Source of the DNA: Nostoc sp. TCL26-01
Lineage (GTDB): Bacteria > Cyanobacteriota > Cyanobacteriia > Cyanobacteriales > Nostocaceae
Direction: 5' to 3'
Length of the DNA: 64,000 nucleotides
NCBI RefSeq assembly: GCF_013393945.1
Contig: NZ_CP040297.1
Location: 3,690,001-3,754,000, forward strand
The notes under the pieces are model-generated. The model was not told the DNA's origin, did not search any database, and was given only the letters and a program-made list of their open reading frames with translations. The position numbers and the translations under genes were made by a program. The number at the start of each line of letters is the position of its first letter. Within the stretch, counting starts at the first letter, position 1. Shown piece after piece: positions 55,842 through 64,000 of this stretch.

Positions 55842-57182
55842 TTACAATGCGCCGGCTGCGGTTTTATCTAGTACACCACCACTCAAGTGACTAGTAATAT
55901 TCATAGCTTGCAAAACTGGGACACCATTTAATCCAGATGGGTAGTCAATCACGCTAACTGCACCATTACCTTGACGAAAATTCCAGAAATTGTCTGGAGT
56001 TAAACCCAGGACATGACACAGCAAAGTTTTATTTGTAGCATCGTGTGCGACGATGAGTCCGGTTTGCCGTTGATTTGCTAACGCCGTTTGGACAATATTT
56101 TGCCAACTTATCACACTGCGTTCCCATACCTGCTGTAAATTCTCACCTTCTGGCATTTGTACTTCTGCTGGTGCTATGCGCCACTGGTGCAACTCTGTGG
56201 GAAATTCTTGTTCTATTTCCGCTTCTAGTTTTCCTTCCCAAAGTCCGTGACTGATTTCTCTCAAACCGTCTTGTAACTCCAAGTTAATCTGAGGATGATG
56301 ACCCAAGATAATCTCGGCTGTCTCTTTAGGACGTAGCATTGAGCTACTCACAGCAAAGTCAATGGCTACATCTTGGAGAAATACCCCGGCTTTGCGCGCC
56401 TGTTCTCGGCCATTGTCGTTCAGGGGAACGTCGATTTGTCCTTGAAACCTAGTTTGGCGATTCCATTCAGTTTCCCCATGACGCACCAACAACAGCCTGA
56501 CTCCATGATGACCGGGACGTAGAGAGGGTAGAGTCTCACCCATGTGCTGTGTTTGATTCATCGATTCTAGTTGCACAGGTTCGCCCAATTTCCCAGCAAA
56601 ATTTAAGACGCTAATGCAGCAGTTAGATTGTTGTAAGGAATGGTAACGACTAGGATGAACTCCTAAAGCTGTACTAATCAAAGCGCGATTAATACCGTTA
56701 TGTCCGACGATAAGAATAGTTTCACCTGTATGGCGAGCTAAAACTTCTTGCCAAAATTGCCGCGCCTGTGCGTATAAAGATAAAACGGGAAAATGTTCTC
56801 TAGTTTCCCCACCATCTTTAATTAACATCTGTAATTCGTGGGGCTGTTCATGCCAAATGCGGTAATCTTCGGCAAACTTCTGTTTGACTTCAGAGGTGAG
56901 CATTTTTTCCCACAAAGGCAAGTCAATTTCCAACAGCAAATCAGAAATTCGTACCTCAGACTGTCCAGCTAATTCCTGATGAATAATTTCTGCTGTCTGT
57001 CTTGCTCGCTGGAGTGGGCTACTGTAAATCGCATTAAATGAAATATTACTGAGGGCTTTACCTACTTTGCTAGCATCACTATAGCCTTTATCCGTCAATG
57101 TTGATACATCAGCACGCCCTTGGATTCGGCGTTCGATATTATAGGTACTTTGACCATGACGCACAATAATGACACGAGTCAT
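55842..57182 (-). CDS. Tandem histidine-phosphatase (phosphoglycerate-mutase-like) protein
   Basis: 446 residues made of two copies of the histidine phosphatase domain. First: IIVRHGQSTYNIERRIQGR (His 9) with GHNGINRALIS; second, from about residue 225: LLLVRHGETEWNRQTRFQGQ with VAHDATNKTLLCHVLG. Both have the RHG nucleophile and the second catalytic His, so both may be active. The duplication is known in cyanobacteria and photosynthetic relatives. Substrate unclear: phosphoglycerate, alpha-ribazole phosphate or another phosphate ester are options. ATG 57182. Confidence 0.87.
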   Translation of the reverse strand: MTRVIIVRHGQSTYNIERRIQGRADVSTLTDKGYSDASKVGKALSNISFNAIYSSPLQRARQTAEIIHQELAGQSEVRISDLLLEIDLPLWEKMLTSEVKQKFAEDYRIWHEQPHELQMLIKDGGETREHFPVLSLYAQARQFWQEVLARHTGETILIVGHNGINRALISTALGVHPSRYHSLQQSNCCISVLNFAGKLGEPVQLESMNQTQHMGETLPSLRPGHHGVRLLLVRHGETEWNRQTRFQGQIDVPLNDNGREQARKAGVFLQDVAIDFAVSSSMLRPKETAEIILGHHPQINLELQDGLREISHGLWEGKLEAEIEQEFPTELHQWRIAPAEVQMPEGENLQQVWERSVISWQNIVQTALANQRQTGLIVAHDATNKTLLCHVLGLTPDNFWNFRQGNGAVSVIDYPSGLNGVPVLQAMNITSHLSGGVLDKTAAGAL

Positions 57183-57442
57183 CTGCCTTGCCCTCCTCTA
57201 TCTAAAGGACTAATTTTACTGCAAACTGCCAGTAGAATTATCCATTAGATTGGTCTTAGGCAACTCAAGAAAGTTTGTCAGTTGTTTTAGTATAGATGTG
57301 ATTAATCGCGTCTGTTAGTGGTAATGCAACAACGATGAGCCTGGACTCAAGTAGTAAGGTAGGCACTGCCCACCCTACTATTACCCACTACCCATTACCC
57401 ATTATCTTCTACTTTGAACTTTTGCGCAGTTATAACAGCTTC

Positions 57443-57799
57443 TTACTGATTATCCAAATCTAGCTGTAATTGTAATGCCTCGTTGCCATTAACAGACGGC
57501 TGCCCTGGTTGCAATAAAATTTGATTATTTGGCAATGATATGGGTTGATTTAATCGCAATTCACTAGGAGATGTTTTGCTTTCTCTGGGGTTATTAGAGA
57601 TTTCTCCTGAGTTGTTGCCATTAAAGAATTTTGAGAAGTCATCCTGTGCTGATCTATCACCGATTCCTTCTAGAGAATCACCAGTCAGTTTATAGTCTTG
57701 TGTGTCGGGGTTTGGTGCTGGTGATTGGGCGCGAACCGGGCTGACTAAACTAGTAACAGATACTGCGATCGCTAAAACTGCAATAATTTTAGTCTTCAT
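57443..57799 (-). CDS. Secreted protein of unknown family
   Basis: 118 residues. Signal peptide MKTKIIAVLAIAVSVTSL with an AQS-like cut near residue 25 (VRAQSPAP). The mature part is Asn/Gln/Ser/Pro-rich, without cysteines. ATG 57799 and stop 57443. I do not recognise it. Confidence 0.65.
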   Translation of the reverse strand: MKTKIIAVLAIAVSVTSLVSPVRAQSPAPNPDTQDYKLTGDSLEGIGDRSAQDDFSKFFNGNNSGEISNNPRESKTSPSELRLNQPISLPNNQILLQPGQPSVNGNEALQLQLDLDNQ

Positions 57800-58225
57800 T
57801 AGTTTTATCCCAATTCCCTATTATTGCTTGTAGTTATTCTCTAAACAAATTCTTTTCCTGACTTCTACTATCAGTTAGATTCTCCAAAAGGTCTTTGTAA
57901 AAAATGCTGACATAGTAGATGCAATATTGTCTGCCTAAATATTTGATTTGGCATTTAACGCTTTGATAGCAAATTTGTTAATGATGATTAAAACGATACA
58001 TCATCTTTACTGGATTTAGAGTATTTTTAATGTTTGCTTAATATTGATTTAAGTGATTTAAATAACAAATCATCGTCATTAAAATCTATACATTTGGGCA
58101 AAAATATCATTGTAGAGTGATTAATTCCAGCTACATTTGAGATTTGCTGAGTATTGCCCACCGACTTTAATTGATAACGTGTTTCTAGGTGAGTAAATCA
58201 TCACCTGATTCAGCAACGCCAAAAT
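57800..58225. other. AT-rich gap, no gene
   Basis: 426 bases. Only a 6-bp hairpin AGGTGA / TCACCT at 58187-58206, just after the reductase gene, is noted. Confidence 0.5.
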
Positions 58226-59104
58226 TCAAAGGTGGGGAATCAATAGGGCTGCTAATTCTTCCTTGATAGATAAAGGTTGATAGCCCAAAGCGAAAGCCAG
58301 GGAACTATCTAAAGAAACATCCGCCGGTCTGGGTGCTGCCATTTTCACATCTTGTTGACGACAAGCCTTAATTCCTGTAGCTGGTAATTGAAACACCTCT
58401 GCTAAAATTTGACCAAAATCATAACGAGAAATCCGTTCTTTGCCACCGAGATGAATGATGCCATTGACTTTTGTTAATGCTAATAACAATCCTTTTGCCG
58501 CCGTTTTGCCACTGACAGGGGTGCGAAATTCATCTATAAATAAGTTTAGTTCCTTACCTGCTTGTAAGGTTTGAATAAATGGTTGAATAAAGCTTTTAGC
58601 TGTAGGTGGGACATTGCCAAACATTAATGGCATTCGACAAACGGCTGTCAGGGGATAGCGTTCTAATATACCTACTTCCGCCATGACTTTTTGTTCACCA
58701 TAAATGTTAATAGGACAGATGCGATCGCTTTCCCGATAAGGAGAATTTAAGCCATTAAATACTAATTCACTAGATGTAAAAGCATAAGGAATAGCATCAT
58801 CAGCACAAAGTCCAGCAATATTACAGGATGCAGTGACATTAATTATGTAGGATTCATCTGGATGGGTTTGGCAAAAATTAGGTTGTGATTGTGCAGCTGT
58901 ATGAATAACAGCATCTGGTTGAATTTCCCGAAATATTTGCTTGAGTTCTGTAAAATCAGTTAAGTTTACCTTGACTAATTTGCTCCCAGGAATATCTAAG
59001 GGATGAGTGTAATAAGTTCCATAAACTTCCCATTCTGTTTGAGCTTCCTGGCAAAGATGCCATCCTAAAAAACCACTAGCACCAGTAATTAAAAGTTTTT
59101 TCAT
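58226..59104 (-). CDS. RmlD-like NAD(P)-dependent sugar reductase
   Basis: 292 residues from ATG 59104 (MKKLLITGASGFLG). Glycine motif LITGASGFLGWHLCQE, then VIHTAAQSQPNFC, YTSSELVFNG-like FTSSELVFNGL, the YxxxK in PINIYGEQKVMAE, and CRMPLMFGN. Extended SDR of the RmlD/dTDP-4-dehydrorhamnose reductase type, but no rhamnose genes are adjacent. Substrate unknown. Divergent from the DUF4365 pair. Confidence 0.82.
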   Translation of the reverse strand: MKKLLITGASGFLGWHLCQEAQTEWEVYGTYYTHPLDIPGSKLVKVNLTDFTELKQIFREIQPDAVIHTAAQSQPNFCQTHPDESYIINVTASCNIAGLCADDAIPYAFTSSELVFNGLNSPYRESDRICPINIYGEQKVMAEVGILERYPLTAVCRMPLMFGNVPPTAKSFIQPFIQTLQAGKELNLFIDEFRTPVSGKTAAKGLLLALTKVNGIIHLGGKERISRYDFGQILAEVFQLPATGIKACRQQDVKMAAPRPADVSLDSSLAFALGYQPLSIKEELAALLIPHL

Positions 59105-59230
59105 AGTTGGAATCAATAGTTCTTAGTCAACAGTTAAATTCTTGACTTTTCACATCCTGACAAAGAATCAAAAAAATGTAGTAAAGGCGATGTAAACTCA
59201 AAATTACATCAATAATAAACTTAGCTAGTA

Positions 59231-59728
59231 GTGGATATCAACCAACAGAAAGAACAATTTAGCAACGCATATCTCCAAGCTGTTACCAGTGTTGCAGGTT
59301 ATTCTCTTTACAAACCAGCTGTAGATGACGACAGCGTAGACTGGGGAATAGCTGCCACAGGTATTATGGGACGCATCCGTGCGCCTCGTTTGGAATTGCA
59401 GCTAAAATCAACATCAAGAGATATCCTTAACAATAAAGCTATCCACTACCCTCTCAAACCGAAAAATTACAATGATTTACGAATGATTGATTTTGTTGTT
59501 CCTAGAATCTTAATTGTAGTTTTAATTCCTGACAACTTAGCTGACTGGGTGCAACAATCAGAAAAAGAACTTTGTCTGAGGTATGGCGGCTATTGGTTAT
59601 CCTTGCGAGGAATGCCAGAAACACAAAACATCTCGACTGTGACTGTCACCATGTCAAGAGATAATCAATTTACAGTTGCTGCTCTCCAATCAATTATGCA
59701 AAGTATCTGTCAAGGAGTACAACCATGA
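59231..59728 (+). CDS. DUF4365 protein, PD-(D/E)XK nuclease-like
   Basis: 165 residues, start GTG 59231. DUF4365 pattern: SVDWGIAATG, LELQLKSTS, VPRILIVVLIPDNLADWVQQSEKELCLRYGGYWLSLRGMPE and TVTVTMSRDNQFTVAALQSIM. The D (VDWGI) and E-x-Q-x-K (ELQLK) are spaced as in PD-(D/E)XK nucleases, so a nuclease fold is likely. Overlaps the next gene by four bases (ATGA). Such pairs occur widely in bacteria; role not established, possibly defence-like. Confidence 0.78.
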   Translation: MDINQQKEQFSNAYLQAVTSVAGYSLYKPAVDDDSVDWGIAATGIMGRIRAPRLELQLKSTSRDILNNKAIHYPLKPKNYNDLRMIDFVVPRILIVVLIPDNLADWVQQSEKELCLRYGGYWLSLRGMPETQNISTVTVTMSRDNQFTVAALQSIMQSICQGVQP

Positions 59729-60264
59729 AAGTTACAGTGCAAGATGCGGAAATTATTAAAGATATAGAACCACAACAAATCAGAGAGTATTTACAATCTC
59801 ACGGTTGGCACGAAGACCGATTATTTCTCGATAATGCTACAATCTGGCACAAGCAAGCAGCAGAGGCAGGAGAATTTGAAATATTACTCCCCAGCACCAA
59901 AAATTTAGGTGATTATCTTCCAAGAATCCGTGAAGTTATCGACATCATAGCAATTTCAGAAAATCTTTCTCACCTGGAAGTTTTAGGCAATTTTATTAAT
60001 AATTACCCTCGGCTAAAAATTCAGGGCTTTGTCACACAAATTGCTACTCCTCATGAAGATAAATTCAGTGGGGAAATTACTATTATTGGCAGGGTCTTTG
60101 ATAAATTACGTAAAATTAAAACTGAACTTATTGACCATGATTATATTCTGGCAATCAAAGCTTATCAAGAACGTTTACCTATAGTTTGTATGGGAGATTT
60201 AGTGAAAAAAAATGATATTTTTATTTTAAAAAATTTACGCGATTTTCAAATTGAGAATATTTGA
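59725..60264 (+). CDS. Partner protein of the DUF4365 gene, unnamed
   Basis: 179 residues. N-terminus IKDIEPQQIREYLQSHGWHEDR, NATIWHKQAAEAGEFEILLPSTKNLGDYLPRIREVIDIIA; the C-terminal third is beta-rich with IYLKNLRDFQI-like FILKNLRDFQIENI. I know similar proteins from actinobacteria that pair with DUF4365 genes (memory, unnamed). No catalytic motif seen. The start ATG 59725 overlaps the DUF4365 stop; so the two are translated together. Followed by 165 bases to the pentapeptide gene. Confidence 0.6.
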   Translation: MKVTVQDAEIIKDIEPQQIREYLQSHGWHEDRLFLDNATIWHKQAAEAGEFEILLPSTKNLGDYLPRIREVIDIIAISENLSHLEVLGNFINNYPRLKIQGFVTQIATPHEDKFSGEITIIGRVFDKLRKIKTELIDHDYILAIKAYQERLPIVCMGDLVKKNDIFILKNLRDFQIENI

Positions 60265-60429
60265 ATATGTACCTGCATATAAAAACTCAGTACAAATCGT
60301 GAAAACTTATTCTTTATTGTCTCAAATCCCTTTGACAACAGCCTTACAGCTTTAACTTGTCACCAATGTTCTAAAATTAATTTTTCCCCACCTTTATATA
60401 ACCAGGTCTGCTGGGGCAAAATAGAAGAC

Positions 60430-61782
60430 ATGACAATTGAATCCAATTCTCCTAATCTACCAACCCCAGAACCAACACCTGAACAAGACTTACAACCGGA
60501 TGACTTTGACGGTGGTACAGGTGATAATCATTTAACTTCGGAAGCACTAGCCGCACAACAAGCTTTAGCGGCAATTTCGTCGTTACAGTCACCGCAAAAC
60601 AAATCTGCTTTAAAGCAAGCCCATTCTAATTTTCAGCAACGCCTGAAACCTCCAATTATAGTTAAGCCGAGGGCATTACTAATTACTGTAATTGGCATAG
60701 TCATCACTTTTAGCGGAATTTTCCTGAATAACTGGATAATTGGTGCTATCGGCACATTGGTGACATTGTTGCTGTCGTTGGTGATGCTGTTACCCTGGCT
60801 GCAATATGTGATAGAAGAGTGGTTTTCACCTTTGGATAGAACTCTGTTTGTGGCTTTTGTGGGATTGGTTGTATCACTCATCGGCTTTTTGCGGTTTAGT
60901 GGTGTGGGCGATCGCCTACTTCTCTGGGGACGTAAAATTAACTGGGAAGCTTCTGGAACTCTGGCAGAATGGTTTGGTGCTTTAGGTCAGATTCTCATTG
61001 CCATCATTGCTGTTTATGTGGCGTGGCGACAATATGTCATATCCAAAGACTTGACAATTCAGCAAAACCTATTGACTGTTCAGCAAAACATCATCACTCA
61101 GCAACAGACAATTGATTCTTACTTCCAAGGCATTTCTGACTTAGTATTAGATGAAGAAGGATTACTCGAAGACTGGCCGCAAGAAAGAGCGATCGCAGAA
61201 GGACGCACAGCAGCTATCTTTAGTAGTGTTGATGGTAGTGGTAAAGCCAAAATTCTCCGCTTTCTCTCCCGTTCTAAGTTACTTACACCATTAAAACGCG
61301 ATCGCCGTTTGGGTAGAGCAATTCTCAATGGTATGGGCGGTTACGCTGAAGATCGCCTGGAAGGTGTGCGCGTTATAGATTTAGGTGTGATGTTAGCAGG
61401 TGCAGACCTTTCCCAAACAGATTTACGTTGGACTGACCTGAGTGAAGCCAATCTTGTCCGCGCTAACCTCAGTGGTTGTGATTTAGTCAAAGCCAACCTC
61501 TCTCGCACCATCCTCTACGATGCAAATATCAACGGTGCTGATCTCAATGCTGTGCGCTTATTCTATGGTTCCGTAGAAAAAGCCTCACCCCGCAGTCGCA
61601 GCGAACCACCAGATTACAATACAGGCGAACACACCGGTGCTGTCATCGAAAATGCCGATTTCAGCGATGTACAACGTATGTCAGAAGCCAACCGTTACTA
61701 CTGCTGCGCCTGGAGTGGCGAAAAATCCAGAGAAACAATCCCTGGCGGTTGTGAGGGTATTCCTAATAAGTTGGGAAGGTGA
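60430..61782 (+). CDS. Membrane pentapeptide-repeat protein
   Basis: 450 residues. Cytoplasmic acidic N-terminus (1-70); four hydrophobic helices about 75-155 and 180-210; a helical linker with QQNLLTVQQNIITQQQTIDSYF; an about 90-residue segment LDEEGLLEDWPQERAIAEGRTAAIF; then pentapeptide repeats (A(D/N)LSxx: AGADLSQTDLRWTDLSEANL, VRANLSGCDLVKANLS, DANINGADLNAVRL) and a Cys-containing tail (YYCCAW). The repeat forms a right-handed helix. Function unknown; a membrane scaffold is a guess. Start ATG 60430. Confidence 0.8.
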   Translation: MTIESNSPNLPTPEPTPEQDLQPDDFDGGTGDNHLTSEALAAQQALAAISSLQSPQNKSALKQAHSNFQQRLKPPIIVKPRALLITVIGIVITFSGIFLNNWIIGAIGTLVTLLLSLVMLLPWLQYVIEEWFSPLDRTLFVAFVGLVVSLIGFLRFSGVGDRLLLWGRKINWEASGTLAEWFGALGQILIAIIAVYVAWRQYVISKDLTIQQNLLTVQQNIITQQQTIDSYFQGISDLVLDEEGLLEDWPQERAIAEGRTAAIFSSVDGSGKAKILRFLSRSKLLTPLKRDRRLGRAILNGMGGYAEDRLEGVRVIDLGVMLAGADLSQTDLRWTDLSEANLVRANLSGCDLVKANLSRTILYDANINGADLNAVRLFYGSVEKASPRSRSEPPDYNTGEHTGAVIENADFSDVQRMSEANRYYCCAWSGEKSRETIPGGCEGIPNKLGR

Positions 61783-62017
61783 GGGAGTGAGGGAGTGCTG
61801 AGTGCTGAGTGAGGGAGTACTGAGTGCTGAGTGCTGAGTATAGAACTATTGCCTAATAGACATCTCCAGAAATTAATTCTGCGTTGCCCGAAATCCTTGT
61901 AGAGACGTTGCACTGCAACGTCTCTACATTCATTTTCGGAGATGTCTAATGACCATTGACCAATGACCAATGACCAATGACCATTGACTATTGACTATTG
62001 ACTATTGACCAATGACA
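61783..62017. repeat. Repeat-filled gap
   Basis: GAGTGAGGGAGTGCTGAGTG units (61783-61845), palindrome GAGACGTTGCACTGCAACGTCTC (61901-61923), and heptamers TGACCATTGACCAATGACCA (61949-62010). No gene. Confidence 0.85.
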
Positions 62018-62018
62018 A

Positions 62019-62852
62019 TTACTTACTCACTACTCTCTTAGCTAAACCCAAGGTTTTCAAAGCTTTAATACTCCACCAAGTCACATCAATTTCCCACCAC
62101 TGGAAGCCTGATTTGGCTACATTGGGGTAAGTGTGATGGTTGTTGTGCCAACCTTCGCCATAGGTGAGGAGAGAAACCCACCACAAATTACGCGCGTTAT
62201 CATTGGCTGCAAAGGTGCGATAACCCCACATATGTGTGGCAGAATTGACAAACCACGTGGAATGCCAGAGTAATACTGCTCTGACAAACATCCCGTAAAT
62301 CACAAAAGACCATCCGCCGCAAGCGTAAAGTAGTAGCCCTAGAGGAATTTGCAATAGTAAGAAGTAGCGGTCTAACCAACGATAGAAAGGTTGTCTAGCT
62401 AAATCAGGGGCAGACTTTTGATAGATTTTATTGTCAAAAAACTCAGGGCGGGGGTAGAAAATCCACAACATATGACTCCACCAAAAACCGCGTTGAGCAG
62501 AATAGGGATCTAAGTTGGGATCTTCCGTATGGGCGTGATGCTGGCGGTGTCCACCCACCCAAAAAATAGGCCCTCCTTGAAGAGCTAAAGCGCCGATGAT
62601 GGCGATCGCATATTCTAACCATTTGGGTACTTGAAAACTCTTATGGCTAAGTAATCGGTGATACCCCAAACAAATACCAATACTGCCAAATAACCAGTGT
62701 AAAAATAACACCAAACCCAAAGCAGACCAGGAAAAAAACCAAGGAGCCAATAAAGCTAAGATATGAATTGTGGCAAAAAATACTACATTTACCCAACTGA
62801 GGCGCAGTAAATTCTCCCCCTCAGAGGCGAGTGTTAGATGTTTTGAAGTCAT
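62019..62852 (-). CDS. desC2: Delta-9 fatty-acid desaturase, second copy
   Basis: 277 residues from ATG 62852 (MTSKHLTL). Boxes: GYHRLLSHKSF, GGHRQHHAHTEDP, GEGWHNNHHTYP. Domain plan equals desC at 39884 but the sequence differs. In Nostoc a second DesC (DesC2) acts at the sn-2 position; symbol by analogy. Divergently transcribed from a TetR-type gene, with two operator-like palindromes in the 88-base gap. Therefore probably repressed by it. Confidence 0.87.
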   Translation of the reverse strand: MTSKHLTLASEGENLLRLSWVNVVFFATIHILALLAPWFFSWSALGLVLFLHWLFGSIGICLGYHRLLSHKSFQVPKWLEYAIAIIGALALQGGPIFWVGGHRQHHAHTEDPNLDPYSAQRGFWWSHMLWIFYPRPEFFDNKIYQKSAPDLARQPFYRWLDRYFLLLQIPLGLLLYACGGWSFVIYGMFVRAVLLWHSTWFVNSATHMWGYRTFAANDNARNLWWVSLLTYGEGWHNNHHTYPNVAKSGFQWWEIDVTWWSIKALKTLGLAKRVVSK

Positions 62853-62870
62853 AATAATTGTAAACCAAAG

Positions 62871-62889
62871 CAAGTGTCACTTACACTTG
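62871..62889. promoter_or_regulatory. TetR operator-like palindrome 1
   Basis: CAAGTGTCACTTACACTTG: arms CAAGTGT and ACACTTG, five-base centre, 19 bases, 18 bases from the desC2 start. Shares GCAAGTnnCnCTT with site 2. Confidence 0.55.
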
Positions 62890-62916
62890 GTATGCTAACA
62901 TCTCTATTTCTGATGT

Positions 62917-62931
62917 GCAAGTAACGCTTGC
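62917..62931. promoter_or_regulatory. TetR operator-like palindrome 2
   Basis: GCAAGTAACGCTTGC: arms GCAAG and CTTGC, 9 bases from the TetR ATG at 62941. Centre about 44 bases from site 1. Confidence 0.5.
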
Positions 62932-62940
62932 ATTTTATTT

Positions 62941-64000
62941 ATGACCTCTCAACCCCTCTCAACTCGTCAACGCTTGATTCAAGCGGCATTGGAGTTATTT
63001 ACAGCTCAAGGAGTGAGTGCCACTACAACCCGGCAAATTGCCGAAAGAGCAACAGTGAATGAAGTAACCTTGTTTCGCAATTTTGGGAATAAACATGGGC
63101 TACTTTTGGCTGTGTTAGAAGAATCGGCAGCTTTTAAAAACTTAGGCGAGTCTTTGGTGCGACGAGCAACTCCCCCAGGTAATGTTTATCAAGCATTAAA
63201 AGATTATGCAAGTGACACTTTACACGCTTTAGAAAGAATACCAGAGTTAGTTAGGTCTGTGGTGGGTGAAGCTGACCAATTTCCTACAGACAATCGTCGT
63301 GCTTTGGGAAGAGGATTGACAGAGGCTAACCGCTATGTGGCTGAATATTTAGCAACTGTGATTCAACAGGGAGATTTAAGCACCTATCTACCCGCAGAAA
63401 AATTAGCTAGTTTACTCAATGGGATGATTTTGGGTTATGCTGTCATCGAATTTACTAGCGAATTTCACCAACTATGGGAAAGTCGGGATGATTTTCTGGA
63501 AAATTTGGTGGAATTATTTCTGCAAGGCGCGATGTCACCCGCTACAACATCAGCAACAAGCCGCATCGAAAGAAGTATTATTACCCCAGAAGTAGCCGAT
63601 TTACCTGCTGTTTTAGTCCATGAAATTCTCCGTCAAGCCAGAAAATCAGGGGTGCAAGATTATGCGATCGCTTATGTATTATTTGCTGCGGGTTTATCAC
63701 TCACAGAAATAGTTAACTTACAGCGCAACCAACAGATTTATGATACTGATGGTCACTTTATTCAGATTACAACCCCAGGATTTGTGCGGCAAGTGCCTGT
63801 AAATCAGTGGATTTTGGGTAAACGTTATGGTTCCTACACCAACAATCCTTTAATTAAATGGTTGAAAAGTCGGAAAGATGCTGATCTGGCTATGTTTCTC
63901 AATACAGCAGCTCAACCAATCTCGGAAGCGGAGGTTTTAGAAAATTGGCAAACATGGACTAAAGGATTATTGACTCCCCAAGGACAAATACCAGAAATTT
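62941..64000 (+). CDS. TetR-type regulator with recombinase-like C-terminus (3' end outside window)
   Basis: Open from ATG 62941 through base 64000 (353 codons, no stop). N-terminal TetR DNA-binding domain (about 7-55): RLIQAALELFTAQGVSATTTRQIAERATVNEVTLFRNFGNKHG, followed by a TetR ligand-binding-like helical region to about 195. From residue 215 comes a separate region: LPAVLVHEILRQARKSGVQDY, then IAYVLFAAGLSLTEIVNLQRNQQIYD and GHFIQIT, which resembles the first part of a tyrosine-recombinase catalytic domain. No intact R...H-x-x-R...Y set is seen in the part available. The gene is divergent from desC2 and two palindromes lie between, so it likely represses desC2 and itself. Confidence 0.78.
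   Translation, partial: MTSQPLSTRQRLIQAALELFTAQGVSATTTRQIAERATVNEVTLFRNFGNKHGLLLAVLEESAAFKNLGESLVRRATPPGNVYQALKDYASDTLHALERIPELVRSVVGEADQFPTDNRRALGRGLTEANRYVAEYLATVIQQGDLSTYLPAEKLASLLNGMILGYAVIEFTSEFHQLWESRDDFLENLVELFLQGAMSPATTSATSRIERSIITPEVADLPAVLVHEILRQARKSGVQDYAIAYVLFAAGLSLTEIVNLQRNQQIYDTDGHFIQITTPGFVRQVPVNQWILGKRYGSYTNNPLIKWLKSRKDADLAMFLNTAAQPISEAEVLENWQTWTKGLLTPQGQIPEI

Overview
The window is chromosomal DNA of a filamentous, Nostoc/Anabaena-type cyanobacterium. Evidence: many copies of the HIP1 palindrome GCGATCGC, tracts of heptamer repeats (TTGACTA, TTGCCTA, ATGACTA types) in most long intergenic gaps, and cyanobacterial genes such as plant-type ferredoxin, biliverdin reductase, an 8-vinyl reductase (BciB type), acyl-lipid desaturases and a GH100 invertase. 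No rRNA, tRNA, CRISPR array, insertion sequence or prophage was seen. It is mostly a housekeeping region with small accessory pockets between conserved genes.

Layout. 1-2093: 3'-truncated CHASE2/Ser-Thr kinase. 2.8-5.3 kb: NYN-domain gene, leuA, lone HicB-like gene. 5.4-8.7 kb: accessory pocket with a VapBC-type pair, recQ, a Uma2 gene and a RelE-type pair. 8.8-13.5 kb: pheS, surE, an MBL-fold hydrolase between two 89-bp inverted repeats, and ribF. 13.7-14.8 kb: DUF4926, a frameshifted DUF6883 gene and Uma2. 14.9-20.3 kb: map, bvdR, petF, SpoIID-like gene, sulfiredoxin and Dps. 20.5-24.8 kb: signalling genes (HTH/GrpE-like, PAS histidine kinase, STAS protein and a response-regulator phosphatase). 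25-34 kb: DUF1350, a 1.2-kDa-residue-class (1211 aa) RTX nuclease, a Psb35-like small membrane protein, TerB-like, rsmB and an invertase. 34.9-39.8 kb: two HicB-like genes, bciB, a membrane-anchored TAXI protein and a PLP enzyme. 39.9-43.6 kb: desC-desA-desD. 43.9-48.4 kb: DUF4090-like, rnj, dapA, asd. 49.4-53.1 kb: tig-clpP-clpX. 53.3-59.1 kb: hydrolase, a degenerate dihydroorotase, a tandem phosphatase, a secreted orphan and an RmlD-like reductase. 59.2-61.8 kb: a DUF4365 two-gene unit and a pentapeptide-repeat membrane protein. 62.0-64.0 kb: desC2 divergent from a TetR-type regulator that carries an unusual C-terminal extension.

How genes work together. The desaturase cluster plus desC2 predicts Delta9, Delta12 and Delta6 unsaturation, so gamma-linolenic-type lipids. 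asd-dapA supply lysine/diaminopimelate precursors. tig-clpP-clpX is the classical chaperone/protease set. Srx and Dps form a peroxide/iron defence pair. The STAS protein and the REC-PP2C phosphatase look like partner-switching components.

Most promising novelties: (1) the TetR protein whose C-terminal half resembles a degenerate tyrosine-recombinase fold, with two GCAAGT/CTT operator-like sites before desC2; (2) the overlapping DUF4365 nuclease-like gene and its unnamed partner; (3) a TAXI receptor with a cytoplasmic duplicated module; (4) a dihydroorotase homologue that has lost three metal ligands and has a dispersed repeat translated inside it; (5) heptamer repeats that supply start codons of pheS, surE and pyrC.
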